DNA of 64,000 nt from Lumbricus terrestris. Its lineage: Eukaryota; Annelida; Clitellata; Crassiclitellata; Lumbricidae. The position numbers were made by a program, and so were the translations under genes. Under the pieces are notes generated by a model. It was given only the letters and a program-made list of their open reading frames with translations, did no database searches and had not been told where the DNA came from. Every line of letters starts with the position of its first letter. Position 1 is the stretch's first letter. Positions 1 to 12,200 of this stretch are shown here, in pieces. Location of the stretch: assembly GCA_949752735.1 (NCBI GenBank), contig OX457036.1, forward strand, positions 7,286,192 through 7,350,191, in the 5' to 3' direction.

Positions 1-189
1 TCAATGGCAGAGCACATAAGCTCAACATAGTAAAACTGCATCTGTTGCACGACAGTGAACATGTGCTTGGATGTCATCAGCATATAGCTGATGTGAGAAT
101 CCACATACCCTCAGCAGGGAGCTAACATCTGACGTGTACAGAATGTCTGCTAGCATTTGCTCACTGGAGCATTGGTCACTGGAGCAATA
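1..189 (-). pseudogene. CR1/L2-like LINE reverse transcriptase fragment (palm, YADD), cut by window edge
   Basis: Read on the minus strand, this stretch encodes the part of a non-LTR reverse transcriptase around the catalytic YADD box (HQLYADDIQAHVHC), preceded by a LYTSDVSSLL segment that fits the usual 'LYTADV' region of CR1/L2-type enzymes. The reading continues off the left edge. It ends where a hAT element begins at 198, so the LINE was probably the target of that insertion. No intact frame is visible and it is a dead fragment. The clade is assigned from motif spacing only. Confidence 0.6.
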
Positions 190-197
190 CTCTAAGT

Positions 198-1709
198 CAG
201 CGGTTCTCAACCTTTTTAGTGCGGCGACCCCTTGGCAACATTTTGAATGTTGTGGCGACCCCCAACGACAAGATTGATTGAGTAAACCCCCTCCTGGTCA
301 CTAAATTTTTTTACCATTGCCCATTGTCATGCATTTTCACTTCATAAGTCGAAAACTGCTTTTGGCAATCATTGTTGCGCTTCTGAGAGCCTATACCTAT
401 TCGGTCGTTGAATTTCATAAGTCTGTTCGTTTTGTAAACTTTCAATACCTGTCACGTGCTGCTGGAACTCCCCATGTGTACCTTCCTGGCGTCATCAGCT
501 TTGTTCTGAAAAAAAAATACTGGTCATGCTTTTCTGCATAGTTTGGTTGTTCAGTATCTGAATGGCGCCTCTGTTTATTTGTTGGGTTTTATTGAATCGA
601 CCGACAAAATGTCGATGCAAATAAGACAGTGTAGCTTCTCTATCCAGCTGCATCTATTAAAGCCAGAGGCTACTTCTAACAATTGGTCAATAAATAATTA
701 TTTTCTGGACACTCATTTCACTTAGCTGATTTGTTTTGGGAGGCTATCAATTTCATAAACTGTAATTGTATTCTTAATGGCCATCATGGGATGGACTTGG
801 AGAGAAATGTGTCCATCCCCATTTATCGATTTTTTTCGAATTTCCACGCTGCAATGATGGCATTTCAGGGTCTCATTTTAACGAAATTGCTAATTATTTC
901 AGCTCTGATAGCCGTGGTTTAAGACTTCCAGAGCATCTATAGATTTATGAAATTCAACGGTCGAATAGGTAGGCTCCCATTATTTAATTTTTTAATTTCC
1001 TACACTGCAATGGTCGTCTTCTTGACAAACATTTCCCATAATTTCAATGCTGAAAGATATGGCTTAAGACTTCAATAAGTCACCTCCCCATTGCTTTTGT
1101 TTTATTTGCACACTAGTGGTAGCACTTCAAGCTGCCACCTCAATAAAATTACTCATGATTTCAGTGCTCATAGACTTGGTTTAAGGCAAAACAAAATATT
1201 CCCTCCCCATTGTTCAATTTTTTACCTTACACACGGTAATGACAGTGTCTTCAACTGAGATTTTAACAAAATTGCTCATTATAAATTTCTACATTTTTAT
1301 GAAATATTTATGAGACATTGGGATATTGGCAGCTCGGCCACACCACAAATTTGGGGGAACGTCCCATGTCCCTCAAAGTCTCCGCCCGTGAACTGCCTCG
1401 TTAGCAGAGAGCATAGATTCTTTGAGTAAACCGGGTACCGGGTATTGTCACATTTTTTGGAAGAACGGTAGAAGTGGAATTTGCATTTCAAAACAAAAAA
1501 AATGAGCTGCCGCGTTCCAACGAATAAATCATAACAAAAGTATAAGTGCAAATTTATTCTGTATTATAAGTTGCTATAGTGTAGCGTTGAAATTGCCAGT
1601 GCATGAACATTTGTGCATCTGTTGATGATTTCTGAAGGCCACAGACGACCCCGGGCAAATCGTCAGGCGACCCCGTGGGGGGTCGCGACCCACAGGTTGA
1701 GAACCGCTG
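198..1709. mobile_element. hAT DNA transposon relic with SPIN/Charlie-like terminal inverted repeats
   Basis: The left end reads CAGCGGTTCTCAACC and the right end is its reverse complement followed inward by GGGTCGCGACCC, the terminal style of hAT-Charlie/SPIN elements. The flanking octamers (190-197 and 1710-1717) match at only about half their positions, so the 8-bp target duplication is decayed or altered. No transposase frame is seen inside. The interior holds a degenerate tandem repeat (about 800-1290). It is about 1.5 kb and non-autonomous. Confidence 0.8.
800..1290. repeat. Degenerate tandem repeat, about 125-bp unit, four copies, inside the hAT element
   Basis: The phrases 'CCCCATTGTTCAATTTTT', 'ACAAAATTGCTCAT' and 'GGTTTAAGACTTC' recur in the same order about every 120-130 bases. 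The copies are strongly diverged. The array belongs to the interior of the hAT relic. Nothing suggests coding. Confidence 0.6.
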
Positions 1710-1804
1710 CTGTATAACATAAGTAGTAAGATTGGCTTGTGCCTTGATACCTATGAACTATTATCAGATGGGAGTAGGCCTACTAGTCTGATGGAAGTAG
1801 TGAA

Positions 1805-2340
1805 CCAGAGGTCAGAAGGCTAATATCATTGGCCCGCGAATGCATGAAGAATCTCGATCGTGGAATCTGGAGAACGACAATACGGCTGGACACGAAGATC
1901 CGCTTGTTCACATCGTACATACTGCCGGTCCTTCTTTATGGAGCCGAGACCTGGACTCTCACAATAGTCCTCGAGAGGAAACTGGATGCCTTCCAACAGT
2001 GGTGTCTGAGGAGGATCCCGCGAGTTCCATACACTGCGCATGCTACTAATGCAGAAATCTACAGGCGGACAGGACGGGCTCCTATCTCAGAGCTGGTCGA
2101 GACGCTAAGACTACGGATGTTTGGACATTTCGCACGGTGCGATCCCAGGCAGGATCACGCCAGGGCACTTAAAGCTTTGATGTCTGGCCCACTAAGGGGC
2201 TGGAAGAGACCACCCGGACGACCAATGCATACATGGACCCGAACGGTCGAGGCGGATCTCAGACCTCTGTACTTTGGGCTGAGCACGGCATGGAAATGAT
2301 CACAGGACAGGGTGTTGTGGCAACGGACGGTGTAAACGGC
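1805..2340 (+). pseudogene. LINE reverse transcriptase C-terminal fragment
   Basis: The translated product from about 1810 runs through a typical C-terminal region of a non-LTR retrotransposon polyprotein: LARECMKNLD, then LPVLLYGAETW, a W-C-L-R-R-I segment, RLRMFGHFARCDP, and a GRPMHTW motif, ending at a stop near 2299. The 3' end is split by a foldback element at 2353-2894. After the foldback the sequence resumes with GGGGCACGCC and a short GATGATGAT tail (to about 2930), typical of these LINEs. The element is 5'-truncated and dead. The precise clade is not certain. Confidence 0.75.
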
Positions 2341-2352
2341 TACGCTCCAGAG

Positions 2353-2894
2353 GGTGTCACGACAACTCGTCTACCGACAACTCGTCTAACGACAAGTGGT
2401 CTCCGGACAATTCGTCTACGACAACTGGTCTACAGACAACTGATCCAGCGCTTGAGAAATGGAAGCTGGATGAAAGTTTTTACAGGTGAAATGGAGGTTG
2501 GATTGATGAAAAAACGCAAGAGAAATGGAATCTGGATGATGGCTCTTTTGCAGGTGAAACAGAAGCTGGATTGATGAAAATAACGTATGAGAAATAAAAG
2601 CTGGATGAAAGTATTTCTTGATCTGAAATAGAAGCTGGATTGATGATAAAACGCTTAAGTAATGGAAGCTGGATGAAGGTATTTTTAGATCTGAAGTAGA
2701 AGCTGGATGCATGTCGAAATAAGTGAATAAAATCATCGATCCAGCTTCCATTTAAGCTAAAAAAAAAACATTTTCATAAATCCAGCTTCTATTTCATCAA
2801 TACTATTCGTCTGTAGACCAGTTGTCGTTAGACCAATTGTCAGGAGACGAGTTGTCGGTAGACGAGTTGTCGGTAGACCAGTTGTCGTGGAACC
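2353..2894. mobile_element. Foldback (MULE-like) element, copy 1, with perfect 9-bp target duplication
   Basis: Both ends are inverted arrays of a roughly 15-bp unit (GACAACTCGTCTACC and variants, five copies per arm). The left terminus is GGTGTCACGAC and the right terminus is the complement of GGTTCCACGAC. The flanks are GCTCCAGAG at 2344-2352 and again at 2895-2903, a perfect 9-bp target duplication, which is the size class of Mutator-like elements. The core is a minisatellite of GAAGCTGGAT-type units. No coding capacity is seen. A second copy lies at 16736-17323. Confidence 0.85.
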
Positions 2895-2929
2895 GCTCCA
2901 GAGAGGGGCACGCCATTGATGATGATGAT

Positions 2930-3337
2930 GAGGCCTACTCTCGAGTGGGGTGTTTTAAAAAAAGCGAAAGTAGGCCTATTACATTACAGTACTATAGAGC
3001 TTGCCGCCATAAATATAGGACGATCCCTCTATCGATAGTCACGTTATCTGTTAAGCTTTTCTCTTCTTCTCGGTTCTTGTTACGTCGCCATGCTGTGGAT
3101 ATTTTGTTTTATTTTATTTCGGGATTATATTCTGCTACCAGTAGTGGGGAAATTTAATGGGGGATAAAAAGTGCACCACATTAATTTCACGCGTCCCCAA
3201 AGACTCCAGCATTAAAATCTCTATCTGCTTAAATGATATTTTCCCCTCAACTCTAACACTAGAACTCCTTCAGCGGCCAACTTCTCCATGGGTACATCTC
3301 TCCTTTTTCTTTTTTTTCCTCTCTCTCTCGCTGTCAT
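2930..3337. other. No recognisable gene
   Basis: This is intergenic sequence downstream of the lectin gene, between the LINE tail and the palindromic element. It has a T-rich run near 3300-3325. No open frame of interest was seen. Confidence 0.5.
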
Positions 3338-4255
3338 GTGCGCCGGTGTAAAGGTTTAAAATTACCCCCTCCTAAACATTACCCCCCCCCCAGTAACTTG
3401 AAACCGGTTTCAGATTACCCCCCGGAAACTAGATTTGCATCAATCATCGCATTTATTGCACTAAAAAATCAGAAAAATCATCCCGCTTGTTGTTTTGGTC
3501 TGAAGATTTTCATCCGTCATCCCACTTCGTGGTTTGTTATCAATATTTTGATCCAAAAAAAATAATAGCCTCGAAGCCATTTTCTCCATGTAAACTTCAG
3601 CGGTGATTAGTATTTTAGTTACATATGAAAATATTGATAACAAACCACGAAGTGGGATGACGGATGAAAATCTTCAGACCAAAACAAGAAGCGGGATGAT
3701 TTTTCCGATTTTATTAGTGCAATAAATGCGATGATTGATGCAATTTACAGTTTGCAGGGGGGTAATGTTTAGGAGGGGTAATCTGAAACCTTTACAGGGG
3801 TGTAAAGGTTTCAAATTACCCCCTCCTAAACATTACCCTTCTGAAAACTGTATTTTGCATCAATCATCGCATTTATTGCACTAAAAATATCAGAAAAATC
3901 ATCCCGCTTCTTGTTTAAAAAAAAGATTTTTCATCCGTCATCCCAATTCGTGGTTTGTTATCAATATTTTCATCTGTAACTAAAATACTAATCGCCGCTG
4001 AAGTTACAATGGAGAAATGGCTTCGAGGCTATTACTTTTTTCGATCAAAAAATTGATAACATACCACGAAGTGGGATGACGGATGAAATTCTTCAGACCA
4101 AAACAAGAAGTGGGATGATTTTTCTGATTTTTTGGTGCAATAAATGCGATGATTGATGCAAATCTAGCTTTCGGGGGGTAATCTGAAACCGGTTTCAAGT
4201 TACCGGGGGGTAATGTTTAGGAGGGGGTAATTTGAAACCTTTACACCGGGCGCAC
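3338..4255. mobile_element. Double palindrome (inverted repeat of inverted repeats), MITE/foldback-like
   Basis: Left end GTGCGCCGGTGTAAAGG and right end CCTTTACACCGGGCGCAC are inverted copies. The unit 3338-3796 is itself an inverted repeat: the 'ATTACCCCCTCCTAAACATT' arm, then 'CATCCCACTTCGTGG', a centre near 3580, and back. The following unit 3797-4255 is the reverse complement of the first. The junction near 3789-3808 is a short head-to-head end sequence. There are therefore four related arms. No target duplication could be recognised and there is no coding sequence. Confidence 0.8.
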
Positions 4256-4783
4256 AGCATCGTCTTTCGCCCCATTCTGCCATCTGCGCCGAGTGTGCAA
4301 TGTCTTATTGGCTCTCTCTTGCATATCAATTAGCTGAACATTGAATACAATATAAAATTAACTCACATGGATTCTACAGGTTTACATTATTTAATATAAT
4401 TATAGGGTTTAGCAACATCGAATTTGCGGCCCAATTGTGGCTAATCTGCTATTCATAAAATACCTAGGCCTATGTAGTCTATGCAAGTCTGGATAAGATG
4501 TGTCCAATGGAATAGTGCTACTGTAATCAAGCTTTCGCTTGCCAATACTAGAACACAGACGTGGTAAATATATTCGAGAGTGTAAACAAAGCTTCCATGA
4601 TACACATCAGACAATTAATTTTAAAGAAATTTATATCAGCAGAATGTTTTTATCATAGGCCTGCTATTGATTAGATTGGACATTTCTTAAAAAAGATACG
4701 ATTATGTTATAAGAGATATCGTTCTGTCCGCATAAAATAATCATGTGAGCAATGTAGTTTCTGAAATATAGTTGAATTCCGGT
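4256..4783. other. 3' flank of the lectin gene
   Basis: AT-rich sequence follows the lectin stop codon (minus strand). No canonical AATAAA was found on the minus strand in the first few hundred bases, so the 3' UTR end cannot be placed. No other feature was seen. Confidence 0.4.
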
Positions 4784-5061
4784 TTACACCGTAATCTCAC
4801 ATACGGAGCAGAAAGTCCAATGGCACGGCAAATCATTCCACTGGCCATCTGTTCGAATGCCCATGCACTTTTCGATATCCTCTGCACAATTTGGTTCCCC
4901 AGAATTCCAGTTGATGTAGCTTATCGGCAGTGACGTCCTGTTGTCAGGCTTCCATAGAAACGGTGAACTGCAGTCAGATTCATTTCGCAGCTGGCCGCCA
5001 ATCCAGTAATATTCAGTATATCTTTTATTTCCGCTAGCATCATAGAATTGTTCTCGGCAAT
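4784..5061 (-). CDS. C-type lectin exon 3 (second half of lectin domain)
   Basis: The acceptor is a pyrimidine-rich TTAATATTTTAG ending at 5062. The exon opens with two bases that complete an Asp codon, then [10 protein letters not shown]. It carries WIGG, the W-N-S-G-EPN loop, EKC, QWNDLPC and VCEITV, then a TAA stop at 4784-4786. These are the conserved Trp, Cys and Ca2+-ligand positions of long C-type lectin domains. Open frame upstream of the AG is intron read-through and is not counted. Confidence 0.9.
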
Positions 5062-6232
5062 CTAAAATATTAATACAGATAAACATTCTGATGAACAATC
5101 GGATGTTGTATCATTAAATCCTACTTCAATAGTGGCAAATATTTTGCACCGCAGCACTTAGTCAAGTCTACAATATTATATGTGGAGCGCGATGTTGTAG
5201 TGGGTATGTTCTTTGCCTTTCAGCCGGGTTGCAACTTCGAATATCGCACATGTTACGCTAGCACACATCTAGGCTAAGTCAGTGTTCTGTTCTAGTTCGT
5301 GTACTTACTCGCTACTCAGGTCCACTGAGCTAACTTCGTTGCTTGTTGTACATGTATATCATTTAAACAACTTAAAATCGTACTTTCCTGAGTCACTACG
5401 TGTATATTGTATTACGTAATATTATGGTGAACGGTTGATATGGATATTGCATATAATTCATCTGATATGTTATGTTATTTCTATGCACTTGTTCTTTTCT
5501 GCACCTTCGCGGTTTATGTATTTTGATTCGTGTTTTATGGTTGGCGTCATTGTAGAGCTTTCTCACTGCTTTCTAATTTCTATTTTAAATGTACCGGTAG
5601 GCAATATATCTAGTCGTCAAGTTAAAATAGAACTGAGAAAGCAGTGATCCTGCTAGCGAAACGATATTGTTCCTGCTAGGTTTACACAATTGAACTGTCA
5701 AATTAACGTGTACACATATATTTGGTGATCAATGAACTTATGAATATGAATATTAATATCACTGTTGATGGCTGGCATTAACAGTTAACCCTCAGGCTAC
5801 CAAGCTTTTTTGTAACATGGACTACCAAAGAGGAGTGGTTACCACCCCCCAGAATCCAGGGGGTGGTTTAAGATAGAGCATTCATTTCTGCACAAAAAGG
5901 TATACTTAGGTTTAAAAATATATGAATATACATCGAAATTACACAATTTTTACCTGTGGACCCTTTGATTCCACAAACGTGTACTTATGCATGGACAGAA
6001 TATTAGATTCTGTGTGTTTTGAACATGTGTGTCAACAATTATGTATGTATATATGTATGTATGCATGTATGTGTGTGTATGTATGTATGCATGTGTGTAT
6101 GTATGTATGTATGTTTGTAAATATATATGTATAATATAAGAATGTATGTACGAAAGCATGCGTGCGTGCATATATGTAATTATGTACGTATGAATATTTG
6201 TATGCATGTATGTATGCATGTATGCATAAATG

Positions 6233-6278
<46 letters not shown>

Positions 6279-9200
6279 TGTATGTATGTATGTATGTATG
6301 CATGCAAGTATGTGTGTGTATGTATGTATGTATGTTTGTATGTATATATATATGTATGCTTGTGTTCATGTATGTATGTACGTAAGTTCGCACATGCGTA
6401 CGTACATGTCTGTATGTATGTATGTATGTATGTATGTATGTATGTATGTATGTATGTATGCATGTATGTATGTATGTATGCATGTATGTATGTATGTATG
6501 TATGTATGTATGTATGTATGTATGTATGTATGTATGTATGTATGTATGTATATATGTATGTATATATGTATGTATGTATGCATGCACTTACGTATGTATG
6601 TATATATATGTATGTGAAGTATCTCTCTAGTCACTTGGCAAGTACGAGATTGGTTGACTAGGTTCAACGAGGGAACAAGTCACATGGATCTTTTCAGTAG
6701 CTTTTATTCTTGTGAAGACATTGTCAGTAACGCAACTAGTCTAACTTTAATGACGACCAACTCTACTACAATGACGACCTCTAACTACAGACCGACGAGT
6801 GAAGACATAACGCTGACCGACTGACTGTCCGCTTACCCTCACTCTGGCCGTCTGCCGTCTGAGCCTCTCAACGACGCAACTCGCTGACTGTTACTGAGCT
6901 TCCAACGTGTGCGGGCAATACGGCATCCAGCCTCGGCCTGAAGCCTCGGCCTTCTGCCGACTTCTCTAACTATCTGACCTCTCAGCTCTTGACTGTTGGT
7001 GACTGAATCCCGACTTGTCACTGCGGACTGAATCGCTCTCCTACACCTCGGCAACTTCCACCTATGTGTTCTATCCCGATTGGTCGCTGGTCAGTCCGTT
7101 GCTATAGTCAATCACGTTCTTACTCTCTCTCTGCCTTTACTTAGCCTATAGTCAGTCAGACTGTCTGGCTTCCTCTTGCTCTCTACCTGTCTCTTTCTCT
7201 ATCTTATGCGTTAGGCGCCGATATGTGTGTATGTATGTATGTATGTATGTATGTATGTATGTATGTATGTATGTATGTATGGATGGATGGATGGATGGAT
7301 GGATGGATGGATGGATGGATGGATGGATGGATGGATGGATGGATGGATGGATGGATGGATGGATGGATGGATGGATGGATGGATGGATGGATGGATGGAT
7401 GGATGGATGGATGGATGGGTGGATGGATGGATGGATGGATGGATGGATGGATGGATGGATGGATGGATGGATGGATGGATGGATGGATGGATGGATGGAT
7501 GGATGGATGGATGGATGGATGGATGGATGGATGGATGGATGTATACATGTATATGAGTATATTATTTGCAGCTGAAAATATTAAATTTCAGACGATTTTT
7601 CGGCATTTATCCATTTTTAGCACTTTAATGTGTGTCAATGGCATTTCGTGCATGCTCGATATAGCGCATGTTATCAGTAGCCTATTAGCCTAATGTTCGT
7701 AAAACGAACATATGCCGTTTTGCATATGTTATTTGAGATTTGTCAAAAATCAATATGCATACGTTCAGACATTATCTTTTAGGTCCAAAATATCAACACA
7801 GTTCATAAAAGTTTGCTTAATAAAGTTTTGGTCTAAAATGGGTTAAACTATAGATCGTGATTTTCATCAAATGAACGATTAAAATAAGCTACTCTTTTGT
7901 CACTAAGACACATTTGTCAAGGACTCGCCAATGCGTTCTTTCACCAAATTCATGTCTCAGGAACATATCCTTGTATGTTCATGAAGATTGTCTCTCACAA
8001 GTCCTTACAAATCGTTATTTTCACCAAATACAAATTTAAAATTCGAATTCCAGAGATCCTCGGTGGCCGAGTGGGTTGGTAGCCCGCTCGCCGCGCCGGC
8101 GGCCCGGGTTCGATCCCCGGTCAGAGATTAATTTCTCGGATCTTTACTGCGGGTGGCTCGGTCGCAATATAAACGTGGAGTAGCGGTGGTGAAGGATCTC
8201 ACCCTCAGGGTAGAAGCCATAACACAGCCGCTATATAAATTTGCGATTACATTTACATTTACATTTCCTGTCACAAAGTCGCAGCTCCAGCTCTAGCCAA
8301 TGCGTCCTTTCATTAAATCCTCGCTGTATTTTCGTTAGGAATAGTCCTACTTCACATAATACCTCACAAATACAGTAAATCGCATATCCAACGCTCTCGC
8401 CGCTGTAGGCTAACCTTTTCATCGAAATCACGCCTCGGTGGACGACAGGAAAATATGAATGATAGAACAGAGGATGGCATGAAGAGCGGATTAGATGCTA
8501 TGAGGAAGAGAGGAATGAATGATTGAAGAAATAAAATAAGTTATGAAAAGAATATTATTTGGCATGAATGGAGGGGTGGAGGATGGGCGAAAGAAAGAGA
8601 TGGAGGAAAGAATCAAAAGTGGTAGAGGAGAGGAGGAAATGAGGAGGAGAAGAGTAGAGGAAGAGAGGAGTGAAGGAATAAAGAAATAAAATAAGTTATG
8701 AAAGGAATATTATTTGGGATGAATGGAGGGTGGAGGATGGGCGAAAGAAAGAGATGGAGGAAAGAATTAAAGGTGGTAGAGGAGAGGAGGTGAGGAAGAG
8801 GAGAAGAGTAAAGGAAGAGAGAAATGAAGGAAGAGAGGAGTGAAGGAAGAGAGGAGTGAAGGAAGGTAGGAAAGGAGGTCGAGAAAATTATTGGATGGGA
8901 AGAGGAGAGGAATGGATGTAGGAAAGGAGTAGAGGAGAGAAAGAAGAGAAAGAACAGAGGGGTGGATGAGCGCAGGAAAAGAGGGCGACAGTGATGAAGA
9001 AAGCGAGGAAGATAGCATAGGATGGAAGAGAGGGTCGGCGGATGAGCGTAAGAAATAAGTGGAGAAGAAAGGAAGAGAGGAATAAAAGAAGAGAGAAAAT
9101 GAGAAGTGAAGCAATGTATGGAAAAGGAAGAGAAGTGTGAAGGAAAAGAGGAAAGATGAAAAAAGGAGGATTGACTGGCGACAGGAGTTTAATTAGCCGG

Positions 9201-12200
9201 GGGACAGCTGCGCGATAAGAATTTAATTCCAAAGCGCAGACGGCTGCGCGATACTAAATTAATTAATTGGTGGTCAGATGCACAATAAAAAATTAATTCG
9301 GGTTGACATACATGTGTAACACGATAAGAATTTGATTAATGAGCAATTCTAATCTAATTGGGCTCAAGGCTATAAGAATCTAACTAGGAAGGTTATTAGC
9401 TCCAATGACTCTTGGACCGGTGGTAAGAATTTAGCTAGCGTTGAGGAGTGTGACACTCAATAAAAACACAATTAGGTCTAATATGCGATACGATACTAAT
9501 TTGGGTTCGATGAGAATCTAAATAGGAAGGTGATTGACACCAATACTGCCGTGCTAAGCAAAAAGACAGCAACTCAATTTTTCCGTTTTTGAGATAGCGC
9601 TTGTTTTCACATCCTGACAACATATTCTATCATACCCAGAAGCAAAGAAATGGTATCTGACCGGGAACATGAAAAAAAACGGAAACGAAATTTACAGTAA
9701 CTCAATTTAGGTATCATCTTCTTCTTCTATCTTCTCCTCCGTCATCGATATGACGATGAGGCCTGTATGAATTTCTTCCAAACTTCTCTGTTTCTGATGG
9801 TTTCTCCGATCTCGGCCAAGTTGGTGCCCTTCTCTCTCAGATCTCCTTTGATGTTGTCCATCCAGGTCTTCCTCTGTCTCCCTCTGCTTCTTTCTCCTTC
9901 CACATGCCCATGCAGTGCAGCGTTTGGCAGTCTTTGCTCCGTCATTCTTCTCACATGTCCGAACCATCTGAGTCTTCCTTCCTGATTTTTTCTATTATTG
10001 TTTCACCAACTCCTAGTTCTTCTCTTGTTATTTCATTTCTGATCTTCTCTCTAGGTATCATGGTGCTAAGCAAAAACGCAGCAACTTAAGTCACTGTCTT
10101 CTTGCTTAGTATTCCATGTATTTTTATGGCCGACCGAATTATTGCAGATATTTCGATATCGCAGCTTCCAATTCACTTAGAATCATCATATTGGTGCTAA
10201 AACAAACACATTCAAGGTCAATGATTCCAATGGAACCATAAAAAATTTCCCCATGGCCTCAATAGCGGCCATTTTCCAAAACGGCCGACCAAAAAGATGG
10301 ATTTGTCGATATCTCGGCTTTGACTTTACTTGGAAATGTCATCTTGGTGTCAAAACATACACATTAAAGGTCAAGGATTGCATGACCATATTAGCGGCCA
10401 TTTTCCAAAATGGCCGACCTAAAAAAGGAGGATATGTCAATATCGCGGCTTTCAGTTCACTTGGAATCGTTGTCTAAGTGTCCAAGCATACGCAATTAAG
10501 AGCAAGGATTCCAGTAGGACTATAACAAAGTTCCCTATGGTGTCAATGGCAGCTATTTTTTCAAAATGGCGACCAAAATAAGAATATATTAATTCCAAAT
10601 CGCTTATAATCATTATATTGGTGAATAAACATATGCATTTTAGGGCAATGGATCTAGTCCAGCAATCAGGCCTACGCAAATTTTTCCATCTTTTCAATGG
10701 CAGCCATTTCACAAAATGGCCGTCCCAAAGATAGGAAATCACTACAAGTTTGCGCAATCTTTTGCCACAATTAAAGAGTTCCTGGGGCTTTGGAATACTT
10801 ACCCCTTAATATGTATGTTTCGACACGAATATTACGATTCTAAGTATTCTGAAAGATCTGGTATTGCTAATTTGGTATTTTAGTCGACCATTTAAAAAAA
10901 TGGCCGCTACTGAGGCCATATAAAGTTTTAGATGGTCCCATTGGAATCCTTGCCCCTACAAATGTATGTTTAGACACTAAGATGACGATTCTAAGTGAAT
11001 TAAATGCTGAGATATTGAAAAAAGCATTCTGGTCGGCCATTTTGAAAAATGGCCGCCACTGAGGTCATAGGAAGTTTTAGATTGTCCCAATGGAATCCAC
11101 TGAGGTCAAAGGAAGTTTTAGATGGTCCCATTGGAATCCTTGCCCCTGCAAATGTATGTTTAGGGACCAAGATGACGATTCTAAGTGAACTAAATGCTGA
11201 GATATTGAAAAAAGCATTCTGGTCGGCCATTTTGAAAAATGGCCGCCACTGAGGTCATAGGAAGTTTTAGATTGTCCCAATGGAATCCTTGCCCCCACAA
11301 ATGTATGTTTAGGCACCAAGATGACGATTCTAAGTGAAATTGAAGCTGAGATCTGTAAAAATGTGTAGATTGGCCAGCCACTTTTTTAAATGGCTGCCAT
11401 TGGGGCCAGATTGCAAATCTGCGATGGCCCTATTGAAAAATCTTTTTCTTAGGACTTGTTCGTGGTATGTACCAAATTTTATGCAAAGTGAACATTTTCT
11501 CACTAGTCTGCAGCACTATAATGAAGACTTACTGCTTTCTTGCTTAGCATCAAGCCGATATTCAATGCTTCGATACTAAGCAAAAAGACAGTAATTCATT
11601 TTTATACTATTTTTAATCAAATTTCACTAAAAACCAGTTTAGTTAATAAATTCACAAGTTTAGATATGATTGTTTGCAAAAATTCAGAATGAGTGATGTA
11701 TTATTTCTGGTTGGATTAAACCGATTTCTTCTTTGTCGTTTTACGCGGAATCACCTTTTTTGAGTTACTGTCTTTTTGCTTAGCACGGCAGAATAACTCT
11801 TGGTTGGCGTTGTTAATTAGCAACACGAGGTCTGATAATGAAGTCATTAGGTTGGCAACGAGATAAGAATCTAAAAAGGTTGAGATATGACGCTCCGTGT
11901 GCGGTACTAATGACTCATAGGGCGGTTCTAATTGCATATTAATAAGTTGAGATAGAACTCCTCCTTAAACCCCTACTCTTGTGATTTTACCAGTAATCTG
12001 TAAATTCCCAGTAGTTTCGTGATGATTCGTTGGGCAAGCACGTAGCTAGTGCCTTGACTGGAACATAAATACGACGTAATCGATTCTATTTGTAGATTTA
12101 TAAGGCATGTAATTATAAGCAATCTAGTATGTAGCGCGGTGCACTCTTGCGCTCATGGAACTGGCCCACATGTTTAAATTTGTTACTATTTTTATGTTTT

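Noticed and set aside
6618..7222. Solo LTR
   Set aside because: No TG...CA ends, target duplication or partner LTR could be identified.
5950..7693. Met-Tyr-Val-Cys, His-Thr-Tyr-Ile, Trp-Met-Asp-Gly and His-Pro-Ser-Ile repeat frames
   Set aside because: Translations of TATG and GGAT repeats.
8060..8125. tRNA-Ser/Leu gene
   Set aside because: Boxes A and B are present, but the acceptor stem does not pair and the sequence continues into a SINE body and tail.
8767..9232. Ser/Leu/Pro-rich minus-strand proteins
   Set aside because: Composition artefact of a purine-rich tract.
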